30,064 nucleotides of DNA from Spirochaetaceae bacterium (GCA_003141795.1 PLNO01000108.1:1-30064), one strand, 5' to 3'; shown: positions 7,780-16,059, numbered from the stretch's first letter. The notes: generated from the sequence alone by a model not told the origin. Made by a program: numbers and translations.

Positions 7780-8613
7780 ATGACCGTCCCCGGAACAGTC
7801 GCCTCCGGAAGCGTCGGGCTCGCCCTGGGCGGCGGCGCGGCACGTGGGCTCGCCCACATCGGCGTGCTGAAAGTCCTGCAGGAGGAAGGCATCCCCATCG
7901 ATTTCATTGCAGGAACGAGCGCCGGCAGTCTCGTGGGCGCCGCCTTCGCCGCGGGATTGTCATGGCGGGACATTCTCGAGACGGCGCGCGGCATAGACTG
8001 GCTGGACATTGCGTCTCCCGTTTTCCCCCGCATGGGCCTCATGAAGATGGACAGGCTTCAGAATCTCCTGGAAAGGACACTGGGGGAGAGAACCTTCGAC
8101 AGCCTGTCCATCCCTCTGTCAATCGTTACCGTCGACATCGTATCCGGGGACCAGATCGTGTTGTGCGGAGGCTCCGTGGCACGGGCGGTACGGGCAAGCT
8201 GCAGCATTCCCGGCATCTTCGAGCCGGTTGTCGAGGGGGCGCAGAGGCTGGTGGACGGCGGCCTCCTCAACAACATGCCCGTGGATGTCGTGCGCCACAT
8301 GGGGGCTGAGACTGTCATCGGAGTCGACCTCAGCTCGGACCGACGGCATGTGGATCCTCCCCGTAACATGCTCGACGTCCTGCTCTATTCCTTCGACACG
8401 CTCGTCGACAACAACGCGCGGCGCAGCTTTGAGAGCACAGACATCATCATCACGCCGCAGCTCGATGGCTATTCTCCTCGCGATTTTCGAAAAATCGACG
8501 AGCTCGTGGCGCTGGGAGAGAAATCGATGCAAACGAAGCTGGGAGTTCTGAGAGAGACTCTTGCCACGAACGATCATGCCTACCTGGGGAAGAGTGGCAT
8601 TCAAGGAGGGTGA
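7780..8613 (+). CDS. Patatin-like phospholipase (RssA/YlbK type)
   Basis: This is a patatin-fold lipid acyl hydrolase (277 aa from the chosen start), a Ser-Asp dyad enzyme. The oxyanion glycine block GGGAARG is at 17-23. The nucleophile elbow GTSAG (45-49) carries Ser47. The dyad Asp159 is in LVDGGLLNNMPVD. There is no signal peptide, so it is cytoplasmic or peripheral to the inner face of the membrane. Its length matches the short bacterial patatins. I prefer the ATG at 7780 because it places the glycine block about 16 residues from the N-terminus; an in-frame ATG at 7690 would add 30 residues of unconserved sequence. The stop codon is 1 nt from the radical SAM start, so the two are translationally coupled. 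Likely substrates are phospholipids or lysophospholipids. Confidence 0.92.
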   Translation: MTVPGTVASGSVGLALGGGAARGLAHIGVLKVLQEEGIPIDFIAGTSAGSLVGAAFAAGLSWRDILETARGIDWLDIASPVFPRMGLMKMDRLQNLLERTLGERTFDSLSIPLSIVTVDIVSGDQIVLCGGSVARAVRASCSIPGIFEPVVEGAQRLVDGGLLNNMPVDVVRHMGAETVIGVDLSSDRRHVDPPRNMLDVLLYSFDTLVDNNARRSFESTDIIITPQLDGYSPRDFRKIDELVALGEKSMQTKLGVLRETLATNDHAYLGKSGIQGG

Positions 8614-8614
8614 A

Positions 8615-10027
8615 ATGAATCTGAAACGAAGGCTTCTGAACGCGGTTCTCGCGGTGCGAATCCAGAGGGCATTCGGCAAATTGGGAAGGAGCCAGGCGCT
8701 GCGGCTGATGCGGGTCGCGACCCGGCTGAGGCCGCAATGGGCGAAGAACGGAAACGTCACGCTTGTCATGGGGATGATCGAGCAGAATCACCCGTTTTTC
8801 CAATGGGCCATGGGATTGAAGCAGGATTTGCACCCGCGTGTCTTCAGCCGCTTCATCGGCAATATCATCTTCTCCAGTTTCATGGCCGACCGCGGTCAGG
8901 GGGATTATGAAAAGAAGTACGGCACTCCGCCTCTCTCCAACCTGCTCTTCAGCGTCACCGAACGCTGCAACCTGAAATGCGACGGGTGTTGGGCCGCCGA
9001 GTACGACAAAAGCGAGGATCTGTCCATCGCTCTCATGGATCGGGTGATCCGGGAGCTCAAGGAGATGAGAGCCAACATCGTGACCCTGACGGGAGGCGAA
9101 CCGTTCCTCCGCGCGGATGTATTCGATCTGTTCAGAATGCATCCGGACGTCTATTTCCAGGTCTTCACGAATGGCACCCTCATATCCGAAAATGTCGCCG
9201 ACAGGATTCGAGAGGCCGCCAACGTCGCTCCCTTGATCTCCCTCAATGGGTTCGAGGAAGCGAATGACGCGACACGGGGTCGCGGCAATTTCGTCGCGGT
9301 GGAGTCGGCGTTCAACATCCTGAAAGATCGCGGGGTTCTTTTCGGAGTCTCGTTGACCGCCACCTCTCGCAACGTGGACACCCTGATGGACCCCGCGTTT
9401 TATGATTTCCTCATTGCCAAGGGCGCAAAAATCGGGTGGGTCTTCCAATACATGCCTGTCGGGAGGGCTCCGAATCTCGACCTCATGGTTCCCCCCGAAA
9501 AAAGGCGTGAGCTCGGACAATTCATCTACAAACTGAGGAACTCGAGACCATTTTTCATCGTCGATTTCTGGAACGATGGCCCCGTGGTCGGCGGCTGCAT
9601 GGCGGGAGCCCGTCATTACCTGCACATAACGAATACAGGTGACGTCGAACCCTGCGTGTTCTGCCACTTCGCCGTGGACAACATCAAGGACAAATCGCTC
9701 CACGAGGTCATACGGTCGCCGTTCTTCATGGACATCAAGAAGGGCATCCCGTACGACGGAAATGTTCTCCGTCCCTGCATGATGGTGGACCGACCCGAGG
9801 TCTTTCGCTCCCATTACCTCCGACACCTGCCGCATCCGACGCATCCAGGGGCCGAGTCACTCGTCACAGAACTCTCGACCGGCCTCGACGAGCGAGCGAA
9901 GGCGATGCGCCCCATCATGGACCGCGTATGGAACGAGAAGGAGTTTGCCGGGCTCTACACCTTCGACCCGCGGTGGTACAACGCGCTGCCCTCGCCGGAT
10001 GCTCAGCACCGGGCGCAGCCCCGTTAG
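8615..10027 (+). CDS. Radical SAM enzyme with C-terminal auxiliary cluster (SPASM/Twitch-like)
   Basis: This 470-aa radical SAM protein carries the cluster motif CNLKCDGC (Cys118, Cys122, Cys125), followed by the TLTGGEPF SAM-binding motif and a TNGTLI strand. The C-terminal part has four further cysteines, Cys328 (GGCMAG), Cys347 and Cys350 (EPCVFC) and Cys388 (RPCMM), consistent with an additional 4Fe-4S site as in SPASM or Twitch domains. A roughly 110-residue basic N-terminal extension precedes the barrel. AAGGAGG just before the ATG fixes the start. It is coupled to the patatin gene and followed by yidC after 23 nt. No precursor-peptide gene was found beside it, so a lipid or isoprenoid substrate is at least as likely as a peptide. 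The substrate is unknown. Confidence 0.9.
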   Translation: MNLKRRLLNAVLAVRIQRAFGKLGRSQALRLMRVATRLRPQWAKNGNVTLVMGMIEQNHPFFQWAMGLKQDLHPRVFSRFIGNIIFSSFMADRGQGDYEKKYGTPPLSNLLFSVTERCNLKCDGCWAAEYDKSEDLSIALMDRVIRELKEMRANIVTLTGGEPFLRADVFDLFRMHPDVYFQVFTNGTLISENVADRIREAANVAPLISLNGFEEANDATRGRGNFVAVESAFNILKDRGVLFGVSLTATSRNVDTLMDPAFYDFLIAKGAKIGWVFQYMPVGRAPNLDLMVPPEKRRELGQFIYKLRNSRPFFIVDFWNDGPVVGGCMAGARHYLHITNTGDVEPCVFCHFAVDNIKDKSLHEVIRSPFFMDIKKGIPYDGNVLRPCMMVDRPEVFRSHYLRHLPHPTHPGAESLVTELSTGLDERAKAMRPIMDRVWNEKEFAGLYTFDPRWYNALPSPDAQHRAQPR

Positions 10028-10050
10028 AAAAGATCCGGCGTTTGCAAGCC

Positions 10051-11874
10051 ATGGATCGGAAAACCTTTGTGGCAGTTCTCCTCTGCGCAGTCATCGCTGT
10101 GGGGGGCATGACGATCGAATCCGCACTCTCGCGATCCGCACTCTCGCGATCCGCACAATCGGCTCCGCCGGGAGGCGCCTCGGACAACGGTGCGCAGTCA
10201 GACCAGGCTGCGAACGACAGCCCGGGTTTGGCACAATCGTCACCATTGCCAGCGGCAATCGGCTCGACGGCAGCGCTTCGCGCCGTTGTTCCGACCGAAG
10301 GCTCGGCCCCACCACCTTCACAGGGTGAATCTGTCACCCGCCACACTGATCTGTACGATCTCACCTTCTCTCGCGATGGCGCCACGCTGACCTCGGTAAA
10401 GCTCAGGAAGTACAGGAATGCCGACGGCACCACGGTGGACATGCTGCTCCTTCCCACGGTGGATGCGACCTGTGAGCTTCCCTTTTCGCTTTCCTTCGGT
10501 GACTACAAGTCCGCTCCGGTGAACACCGCTTTCAACCTCACTGAATATGGAAACGGCACGCAGTCCGTCTATGACTTTTACCGGACATTTCTGTCTCCGA
10601 CAGGGATTCCCTTCACACTGCACAAGACCTACGTATTCGAGAAGAACGAGTACCTTTTCGAGCTGCGCATTGCTCTGGAGGGCGAGGCGGACCTTGATTT
10701 TGGCGGATATGCCTACTCCCTGACGCTCGGGCCGCAGATCGGACCTGCCTACACAAAGCGCGACGGCAGAAACAATCTGCGCAGCTTTGTCTATTGCGAA
10801 AACGGCAAGAGGCAGGATGCCAAGGTTTCCGCAGGCAAGGTTTCGGAGCTCGAAAAGAGGGTATCGTGGGCGGGTGTCGCGGGCAAATACTTCGCTGCCA
10901 TTGCAGTGCCTGTGGACGCAGCCCGGTACCGCTTGGTGTTCGATTCGCGCACGCTGGCCCCCGGTTTCGATCGCTCAGCGATCACGTTCGAGCGGCCTGC
11001 CGTGAAGACTGCCACGACAACGGATACCTACTTCTTCTACATGGGACCAATGAAAAAGGAGGTATTGACTCTCTACGACGATCCTTCGAAAAACCATTTT
11101 CTTGCCCGACAGCTGCACCTCGATCGGATCATTCCCTCCTCCGCCCTCATAGGCTGGCTTGCCGCCCTGATGAAGCATCTCCTGAGTTTTTTCTACCTTC
11201 TCATTCCCAACTATGGAATCGCGATCATCCTTGTTGCGCTGCTCATCAAGATCGTTTTCCTGCCTTTGACCGTGAAGGGTTCCGAGTCCATGGCCAAAAT
11301 GGCTTCGCTGAATCCTCGGATGGCGGAGATTCGCGAGCGATGGAAGGACAAGCCCGAAAAAATGAACCAGGCGATTGCAGAGCTGTATAAGAGGGAAAAG
11401 ATCAACCCGTTTTCGGGGTTCCTTCCGCTGCTTCTGCAGATCCCGGTATTGCTCGCGTTCTACAACCTTCTGGACGGCTATTTCGAATTGCGGGGAGCAG
11501 CCTTTATTCCGGGCTGGATTCCCGATCTCTCGAGCCCGGAGGCGATCTGGAACTTCCCGTTCGCCCTCCCCGTCCTTGGATGGACCGCACTGCGCGCGCT
11601 GCCCCTCATAATGACCGCGAGCCAGCTGCTCTCCAGCAAGTTCACGCAGCCGTCAGGGGGCGCGCAATCGGGAGGAGAACAGGGAAAAATGATCATGTAC
11701 GTGATGCCCGTCGTCTTTCTTTTCATGTTCTATGACATGCCCTCGGGGCTCGTCATCTACTGGACCGCGCAAAACGTCCTGTCCTTTTTCCAGCAGCTCT
11801 ACATGAACCGTCGAAGCGCCCGCAGGGCCGTCGCAGTCGCAACCGACCTGGCCAAGGGCGTGAGGAAGCCATAG
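10051..11874 (+). CDS. yidC: YidC/Oxa1-family membrane protein insertase
   Basis: This insertase helps membrane proteins fold into the lipid bilayer, alone or with SecYEG. The 607-aa chain has the Gram-negative layout: a first membrane segment at about 4-22 (FVAVLLCAVIAVGGMTIESAL), a large periplasmic domain to about residue 370, then the conserved insertase core. The core includes NYGIAIILVALLIKIVFLPL, SMAKMASLNPRMAEI, NPFSGFLPLLLQIPVLLAFYNLL and the last segments up to PSGLVIYWTAQNVLSFFQQLYM. The groove arginine of E. coli and Bacillus YidC proteins corresponds to Lys400 here. The start at 10051 gives the usual MDRKTF... N-terminus but has no clear ribosome site. The usual rpmH-rnpA-yidC-jag neighbours are absent, so this may be a second or relocated copy. 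Confidence 0.93.
   Translation: MDRKTFVAVLLCAVIAVGGMTIESALSRSALSRSAQSAPPGGASDNGAQSDQAANDSPGLAQSSPLPAAIGSTAALRAVVPTEGSAPPPSQGESVTRHTDLYDLTFSRDGATLTSVKLRKYRNADGTTVDMLLLPTVDATCELPFSLSFGDYKSAPVNTAFNLTEYGNGTQSVYDFYRTFLSPTGIPFTLHKTYVFEKNEYLFELRIALEGEADLDFGGYAYSLTLGPQIGPAYTKRDGRNNLRSFVYCENGKRQDAKVSAGKVSELEKRVSWAGVAGKYFAAIAVPVDAARYRLVFDSRTLAPGFDRSAITFERPAVKTATTTDTYFFYMGPMKKEVLTLYDDPSKNHFLARQLHLDRIIPSSALIGWLAALMKHLLSFFYLLIPNYGIAIILVALLIKIVFLPLTVKGSESMAKMASLNPRMAEIRERWKDKPEKMNQAIAELYKREKINPFSGFLPLLLQIPVLLAFYNLLDGYFELRGAAFIPGWIPDLSSPEAIWNFPFALPVLGWTALRALPLIMTASQLLSSKFTQPSGGAQSGGEQGKMIMYVMPVVFLFMFYDMPSGLVIYWTAQNVLSFFQQLYMNRRSARRAVAVATDLAKGVRKP
10120..10155 (+). repeat. 15-bp tandem repeat inside yidC
   Basis: TCCGCACTCTCGCGA occurs twice in tandem (10120-10134, 10135-10149) and is followed by a 6-nt partial copy. 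It encodes SALSR twice, in the linker after the first membrane segment, and keeps the frame because the unit is 15 nt. It could vary in copy number by slippage without breaking the gene. Confidence 0.85.
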
Positions 11875-11877
11875 GGT

Positions 11878-13041
11878 ATGGGATTCGACGTCGTCATTGT
11901 CGGTGCAGGTCTCTCCGGGGCCACGCTGGCCGAACGCTTCGCCACAGTTCAAGGAAAGAGGGTGCTCGTTCTCGAAAAGAACTCAAGCGTTGGCGGAGCG
12001 TGCCGAGACTACGTGGACGCCGACGGGATCCTGACCTCTGCCTGCGGCGCGCACATCTTTCATACCAGGGACGCCGAAGTCTGGCGCTACGTGTCGGGCT
12101 TTTCCCCCTTTCGCCCCTACATGCACAGAGTGCTGAGCAGCGTCGGGGACGCGCTCGTTCCGATGCCCGTGAACATCACGACCGTCAATACGCTGTTCAA
12201 GACGAGCATTCAGACCGCGGAACAGAAGAGGGCCTGGCGTGAAGCGCACATCTCGCGACGGGACCCCGTGCTGAACAGCCGAGACTCTGCGCTTTCCCGC
12301 GTGGGCCCGGAGCTGTACGAGCTCCTGTTTCGCGGCTATTCGACAAAGCAGTGGGACCGGGATCCTGCGGAGCTCGATCCCTCCGTTCTCGGGCGCATCC
12401 CCGTCAGGGACGATTTCGAGGATCGCTACTTCACCGACGCCTTCCAGGGCGTGCCCGCGCACGGATACACGCACCTCTTCGAGCGCATGCTCGACAATCC
12501 TCTCATCACCGTCTGCTGCAATGTCGACTACTTCGCCGTTCGTGAAGCCATGGACTCGCCGCAGATGCTGATCTACACCGGCCGCATCGACGACTTCTTC
12601 GACAGGGGCCGGGAGGAAAGACTCGAATACAGATCGCTGCGCTTCGAGATGCAGACCCTCGAACGGGAGTGCTTCCAGGAAGCGGCGGTCGTCAATTACC
12701 CCAGCATCGAGGTCCCTTTCACACGGATCATCGAGTTCAAACACATGACGGGGCAACGGCACGTGAAAACCACCATCGCGCGGGAGTTTCCGACGTGGGA
12801 AGGCGAGCCCTTCTATCCGGTTCCCACAAAGCGAAACCACGAGATGTACGCGCGCTACGAGGCACTGTGCGGCTCGCAGAAGAACACGCGTTTCGTGGGA
12901 CGCCTCGCGACGTACCAGTATCTCAACATGGATCAGGCAATTCGAAAGGCGCTCGACCTTTTCGAGCGAATACGCTGTGAAGATTCACGGAGGCTGTATG
13001 AGCACCAAGACAGTTTCTATAGTCATTCCCGCCTACAATGA
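11878..13041 (+). CDS. glf: UDP-galactopyranose mutase
   Basis: This flavoenzyme interconverts UDP-galactopyranose and UDP-galactofuranose in the cytoplasm, supplying Galf for surface glycans or glycolipids. The 387-aa protein starts with the FAD-binding GAGLSGATLAERF motif (about 9-21). It then shows GAHIFHT (about 57-63), the family block GYSTKQWDRDPAEL, GRIPVRDDFEDRYFTDAFQG, the YTGRIDDFFDRG block and the C-terminal YPVPTKRN motif. The length matches bacterial Glf. It starts 3 nt after the yidC stop, and its end overlaps the next gene by 44 nt. The neighbouring GT2 enzyme is a plausible user of its product, though that enzyme's donor cannot be read from sequence. Confidence 0.95.
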   Translation: MGFDVVIVGAGLSGATLAERFATVQGKRVLVLEKNSSVGGACRDYVDADGILTSACGAHIFHTRDAEVWRYVSGFSPFRPYMHRVLSSVGDALVPMPVNITTVNTLFKTSIQTAEQKRAWREAHISRRDPVLNSRDSALSRVGPELYELLFRGYSTKQWDRDPAELDPSVLGRIPVRDDFEDRYFTDAFQGVPAHGYTHLFERMLDNPLITVCCNVDYFAVREAMDSPQMLIYTGRIDDFFDRGREERLEYRSLRFEMQTLERECFQEAAVVNYPSIEVPFTRIIEFKHMTGQRHVKTTIAREFPTWEGEPFYPVPTKRNHEMYARYEALCGSQKNTRFVGRLATYQYLNMDQAIRKALDLFERIRCEDSRRLYEHQDSFYSHSRLQ

Positions 13042-13714
13042 AAAGGCATACCTGCCTGCGGCCCTGGAGTCGATGCACCGGCAAGTAAAGGCGATGAACC
13101 GGCAGGTGGAGCTCCTCCTCATCGACAACAATTCGACCGACGACACTTCACGGATCGCCCGGGAGTTCGGTGCCACGGTGATCGAGGAAAGGCGGCAGGG
13201 CTACGTCTACGCCGTTGCCCGGGGATTGCAGTGCGCGCACGGGGATATCGTCATAGTGACGGATGCCGACGTCGTCGTTGCGGAGGACTGGCTTGCGCGC
13301 ATCATGGACGCATTCGAGGACCCCTGCATCGCGATGGTGAGCGGCTCGCTGTTCATGAAGGGAGCATCGCCGATCCTCGATGCGGTCACCTATCATGTCT
13401 ACACCCTCTTCCTGAGACTGCACTTCGCCATCGGCCGCCCGCACGTGAGCGGCGCGTGCTTTGCGGTGACACGGCGCGCTTTGGAGCTCTGCGGGCCGAT
13501 CGATACACGGTATGCAATCGGGCTCGACGTCCATCTCGGCCTCATCATGCAGCGCTACGGCCGTGTGGTCCTCCGAGAGGACATCCGCATCACGACGAGC
13601 AATCGGAGGTTTTCCAAGGGCCCGCTGAAGGAGCTGAAGAAATACGTGGGGGCCTATTTCGCCGTCGTGTGGCTGGGCATCCCTTACACGCGCAGTCTCT
13701 CGGCACCTCGATAG
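12998..13714 (+). CDS. GT2-family glycosyltransferase
   Basis: This GT-A-fold inverting glycosyltransferase (238 aa) has VSIVIPAYNE at the N-terminus (about 6-15), the nucleotide-sugar loop DNNSTDDT (43-50) and the metal-binding DAD (89-91). An acceptor-side HVSGACFAVTRRALE block and a C-terminal basic helix (LKELKKYVGAYFAVVWLG) may bind the membrane. There is no predicted transmembrane anchor, unlike polyisoprenyl-phosphate mannosyltransferases with long C-terminal domains. The ATG at 12998 is preceded by GGAGG; an in-frame ATG at 12977 lacks one. The 44-nt overlap with glf indicates tight coupling, and transfer of galactofuranose is a reasonable but unproven guess. Confidence 0.9.
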   Translation: MSTKTVSIVIPAYNEKAYLPAALESMHRQVKAMNRQVELLLIDNNSTDDTSRIAREFGATVIEERRQGYVYAVARGLQCAHGDIVIVTDADVVVAEDWLARIMDAFEDPCIAMVSGSLFMKGASPILDAVTYHVYTLFLRLHFAIGRPHVSGACFAVTRRALELCGPIDTRYAIGLDVHLGLIMQRYGRVVLREDIRITTSNRRFSKGPLKELKKYVGAYFAVVWLGIPYTRSLSAPR

Positions 13715-13720
13715 CGCTCC

Positions 13721-14071
13721 GTGTTTGCGCAGATCGGAGCGTGGCTGAGCCGGCTCTCGACCCATGTCCAGGCTCTCTATGGGGTCGACCCGCGCATCTA
13801 CGTCGGTCTCATGTTTGCGTGCACCCCGCCGTTTTACGCCGTTCTGTTCCTCGCGCTGAAAGCCGTCCGCAAGCGCGCCCGCGGCAGGGCCGCCTCTTTC
13901 ACAGGGCTTGCCGCCTTCATCTACTTCGTCCCGACCTTCTACCTCCTTGCTTTCGGCCATGACCTCCCCTGGTGGATGTGGTCAGTTCTCGGAGCGCTCG
14001 TTGCGTGGGGGATTGCATCCCTGGTCAGTCGCATCGTTCGGGCCCATAAAAAGCAAAGAGTGCCTCAGTAG
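13721..14071 (+). CDS. Small three-segment membrane protein, unknown function
   Basis: This 116-aa protein starts with GTG 6 nt after the GT2 stop. Three hydrophobic stretches are visible: about 27-48 (YVGLMFACTPPFYAVLFLAL), 60-80 (FTGLAAFIYFVPTFYLLAFG) and 85-107 (WWMWSVLGALVAWGIASLV). A basic linker (KAVRKRARGR) and a basic tail follow the positive-inside rule. I do not recognise the family. Its position suggests a partner of the preceding glycosyltransferase, such as a membrane anchor. No ribosome site is obvious before the GTG, so translation may be coupled. Confidence 0.7.
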   Translation: MFAQIGAWLSRLSTHVQALYGVDPRIYVGLMFACTPPFYAVLFLALKAVRKRARGRAASFTGLAAFIYFVPTFYLLAFGHDLPWWMWSVLGALVAWGIASLVSRIVRAHKKQRVPQ

Positions 14072-14155
14072 CCAGTCTTTCCACATCGACATCCTATGTA
14101 TTTTTCTGTTGACATTGACCACCTCCGATAGTAGCCTGCCCTCCAATCGAGGCGA

Positions 14156-14977
14156 ATGGTGGCACATCCTGGCACTCACCAGAAACTTCACGGTCCAGGC
14201 GGGTTTCCCGCCCGCTACGGCGCCTGGGCGCTCGTTGCGGGCGCCTCGCAAGGGCTCGGAGCCGCCTATGCGCGCGCCCTTGCAGGGCGCGGGATGGACC
14301 TTGTGCTGGTGGCCAGGAGACGCTCGCTTCTCGACGCCCTTGCGGATGACGTACGCAGGAGTTTCGGCGTCGAAGTGCGGTGCCTGGAAGGCGATCTTGC
14401 AGATCAGGGTTTCTCGGAGCGGCTCAGCAGCGCCGTCGCGGATCTGGAGATCGGCGTTCTCGTCTACAACGCGGCCCATGCGCCGGTTGGCGACTTCGCT
14501 TCCATGGACAGCGCGGACCTCATGCGCGTGGTCGACGTCAACGTCCGGGGGCCGGTGGGGCTGCTGCGATCCCTCTTGCCGTCGATGATCGAGCGACAGC
14601 GCGGCGCGGTCGTCCTGATGTCCTCCCTCGCCGGCAACCAGGGCTCGCCCCGCCTCGCTACCTACGCGGCAAGCAAAGCCTTCAACAGAGTGCTGGCCGA
14701 AGGGCTGTGGCGGGAGCTCCGAAGTCAGGGGGTCGACATGGTCGCCTGCTGTGCCGGAGCGGTCAGGACTCCCGGCTATTCCACTGCGGCTGGCGCGGAC
14801 GCTCCGGGAACGCTCGGTCCCCAGGCAGTTGCGGAAAGCGCACTACGAGCGCTGGGTCATGGGCCGGTGGTGATCCCCGGTTTCGTCAATCGCGTGGCTG
14901 CCCTGCTCCTGGGCCGCCTCCTCCCGCGGCGAGCGGCTATCGGCATCATGTCGGGATCGACAAGGAGATTATCATGA
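14156..14977 (+). CDS. Short-chain dehydrogenase/reductase
   Basis: This classical SDR (273 aa) uses NAD(P)H to reduce a carbonyl or oxidise an alcohol. The cofactor motif AGASQGLG covers 28-35. The LVYNAAHAP strand replaces the usual NNAG, and the catalytic residues are Ser157, Tyr170 and Lys174 (YAASK). An Arg-Arg after the second strand (LVARRRS) favours NADPH. The general look resembles 3-ketoacyl/17-beta-hydroxysteroid reductases, but substrate class cannot be assigned. CGAGG precedes the ATG at 14156. The stop overlaps the next start as ATGA, so it is coupled to the sterol-reductase homologue and the two may act on the same lipid. Confidence 0.9.
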   Translation: MVAHPGTHQKLHGPGGFPARYGAWALVAGASQGLGAAYARALAGRGMDLVLVARRRSLLDALADDVRRSFGVEVRCLEGDLADQGFSERLSSAVADLEIGVLVYNAAHAPVGDFASMDSADLMRVVDVNVRGPVGLLRSLLPSMIERQRGAVVLMSSLAGNQGSPRLATYAASKAFNRVLAEGLWRELRSQGVDMVACCAGAVRTPGYSTAAGADAPGTLGPQAVAESALRALGHGPVVIPGFVNRVAALLLGRLLPRRAAIGIMSGSTRRLS

Positions 14978-16059
14978 CGGACTTCATCGCTGGATTCTTT
15001 GCCCCCTGGATCGCGTACGCCGCAATGTTCCTCCTGCATCTGGCGGTTCCGGCACGCCGTGTCGTCGGATACGTGCCCAACCCGCAGACGGGGAAGCCCT
15101 GGGAGTACCGGCTCAACGGTCCGATCGTCCTCGTGCTGACGATCGCCCTCTGGGCGCTCGTGGGAGCCCTGGGATTCCTTCCATGGGACTGGCTCTACAT
15201 CCACCGCTGGTCGGGCCTTGCGGGCTCCTGCGTCCTGGGACTCGTGTACAGCGCCGCAATGGTGCTCCCCGCCAAGAGCACGGGGCATTCGTTGTTCGCC
15301 GATTTCTACCTTGGCCGCACGGAGAATCGCCAGTTCTTCAACGGCCGGGTGGATGGCAAGATGGTGCTCTACCTCCTGGGCGCGGTCATGCTGGCGCTGA
15401 ACATCCTCTCCTTCGAGGCACATCACCTGATCGCCTTCGGTGCGGATGCATCGCCAGGGGCGATCCTGTACGGCTGCCTCTTCCTCTGGTTCGTGGTCGA
15501 CTACCTCCTGTTCGAACGGGTTCACCTCTATACCTACGACATCTTCGCCGAACGGATCGGCTTCAAGCTCGGCTGGGGCTGCCTGACCTTCTACCCCTAC
15601 TTCTACGCGGTGGGACTGTGGTTCGCGGCCGCGTTGCCCAATCCCGGAACGCCGGCGTGGCTCCTCGTCGTGTACGCACTTGTCTTCTTTGCGGGGTGGA
15701 CCCTTTCGCGTGGCGCCAACATGCAGAAGTTCTTCTTCAAGGTCGATCCCCGGCATGCCCTCCTCGGCATCATCAAGCCTCGGACACTCAGCAACGGCAG
15801 CCAGTCGCTTCTCTGCAGCGGATTCTGGGGAGTCGCCCGGCACATCAACTACCTCGGGGAGATCCTCATGGCCGTGGGCCTGACCCTCGCCCTTGGCTGG
15901 CCTGCTCTCTGGGCCGCATGGCTCTACCCCCTGTACTACATCGGGCTGCTCCTCCCCCGGGAACGCGACGACGAACGCCGCTGCGCGAAGAAGTACGGCG
16001 CCCTGTGGACGGAGTACATGCGGAAGGTGCCGCGGAGGATCATTCCGGGCATCTACTGA
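14974..16059 (+). CDS. ERG4/ERG24-family membrane reductase (sterol-reductase homologue)
   Basis: This polytopic membrane protein (361 aa, roughly nine or ten segments) carries both C-terminal hallmarks of the ERG4/ERG24 sterol C14/C24-reductase family. These are GANMQKFFFKVDP (near 249-261) and LLCSGFWGVARHINYLGE (279-296), followed by LPRERDDERRCAKKYG and a short basic tail ending IPGIY. Family members reduce sterol or isoprenoid double bonds with NADPH. Bacterial homologues are known, for example in methanotrophs, but are sparse. AAGGAG precedes the ATG, which overlaps the SDR stop. No sterol-synthesis genes such as squalene cyclase are in the window, so the substrate may be a different polyisoprenoid. 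ICMT-type methyltransferases share part of this C-terminal pattern but are shorter. Confidence 0.85.
   Translation: MTDFIAGFFAPWIAYAAMFLLHLAVPARRVVGYVPNPQTGKPWEYRLNGPIVLVLTIALWALVGALGFLPWDWLYIHRWSGLAGSCVLGLVYSAAMVLPAKSTGHSLFADFYLGRTENRQFFNGRVDGKMVLYLLGAVMLALNILSFEAHHLIAFGADASPGAILYGCLFLWFVVDYLLFERVHLYTYDIFAERIGFKLGWGCLTFYPYFYAVGLWFAAALPNPGTPAWLLVVYALVFFAGWTLSRGANMQKFFFKVDPRHALLGIIKPRTLSNGSQSLLCSGFWGVARHINYLGEILMAVGLTLALGWPALWAAWLYPLYYIGLLLPRERDDERRCAKKYGALWTEYMRKVPRRIIPGIY

Noticed and set aside
7756..7782. GGGGAGG upstream of the patatin ATG as its ribosome site
   Set aside because: It is about 17 nt from the ATG at 7780, too far; it would fit an in-frame CTG at 7771, which remains only a weak alternative.
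8450..9844. Long open frame (464 codons) on the minus strand
   Set aside because: It lies antisense to the radical SAM gene, has no domain-like features and is rich in His, Glu and Arg as expected for the complement of a G+C-rich gene.
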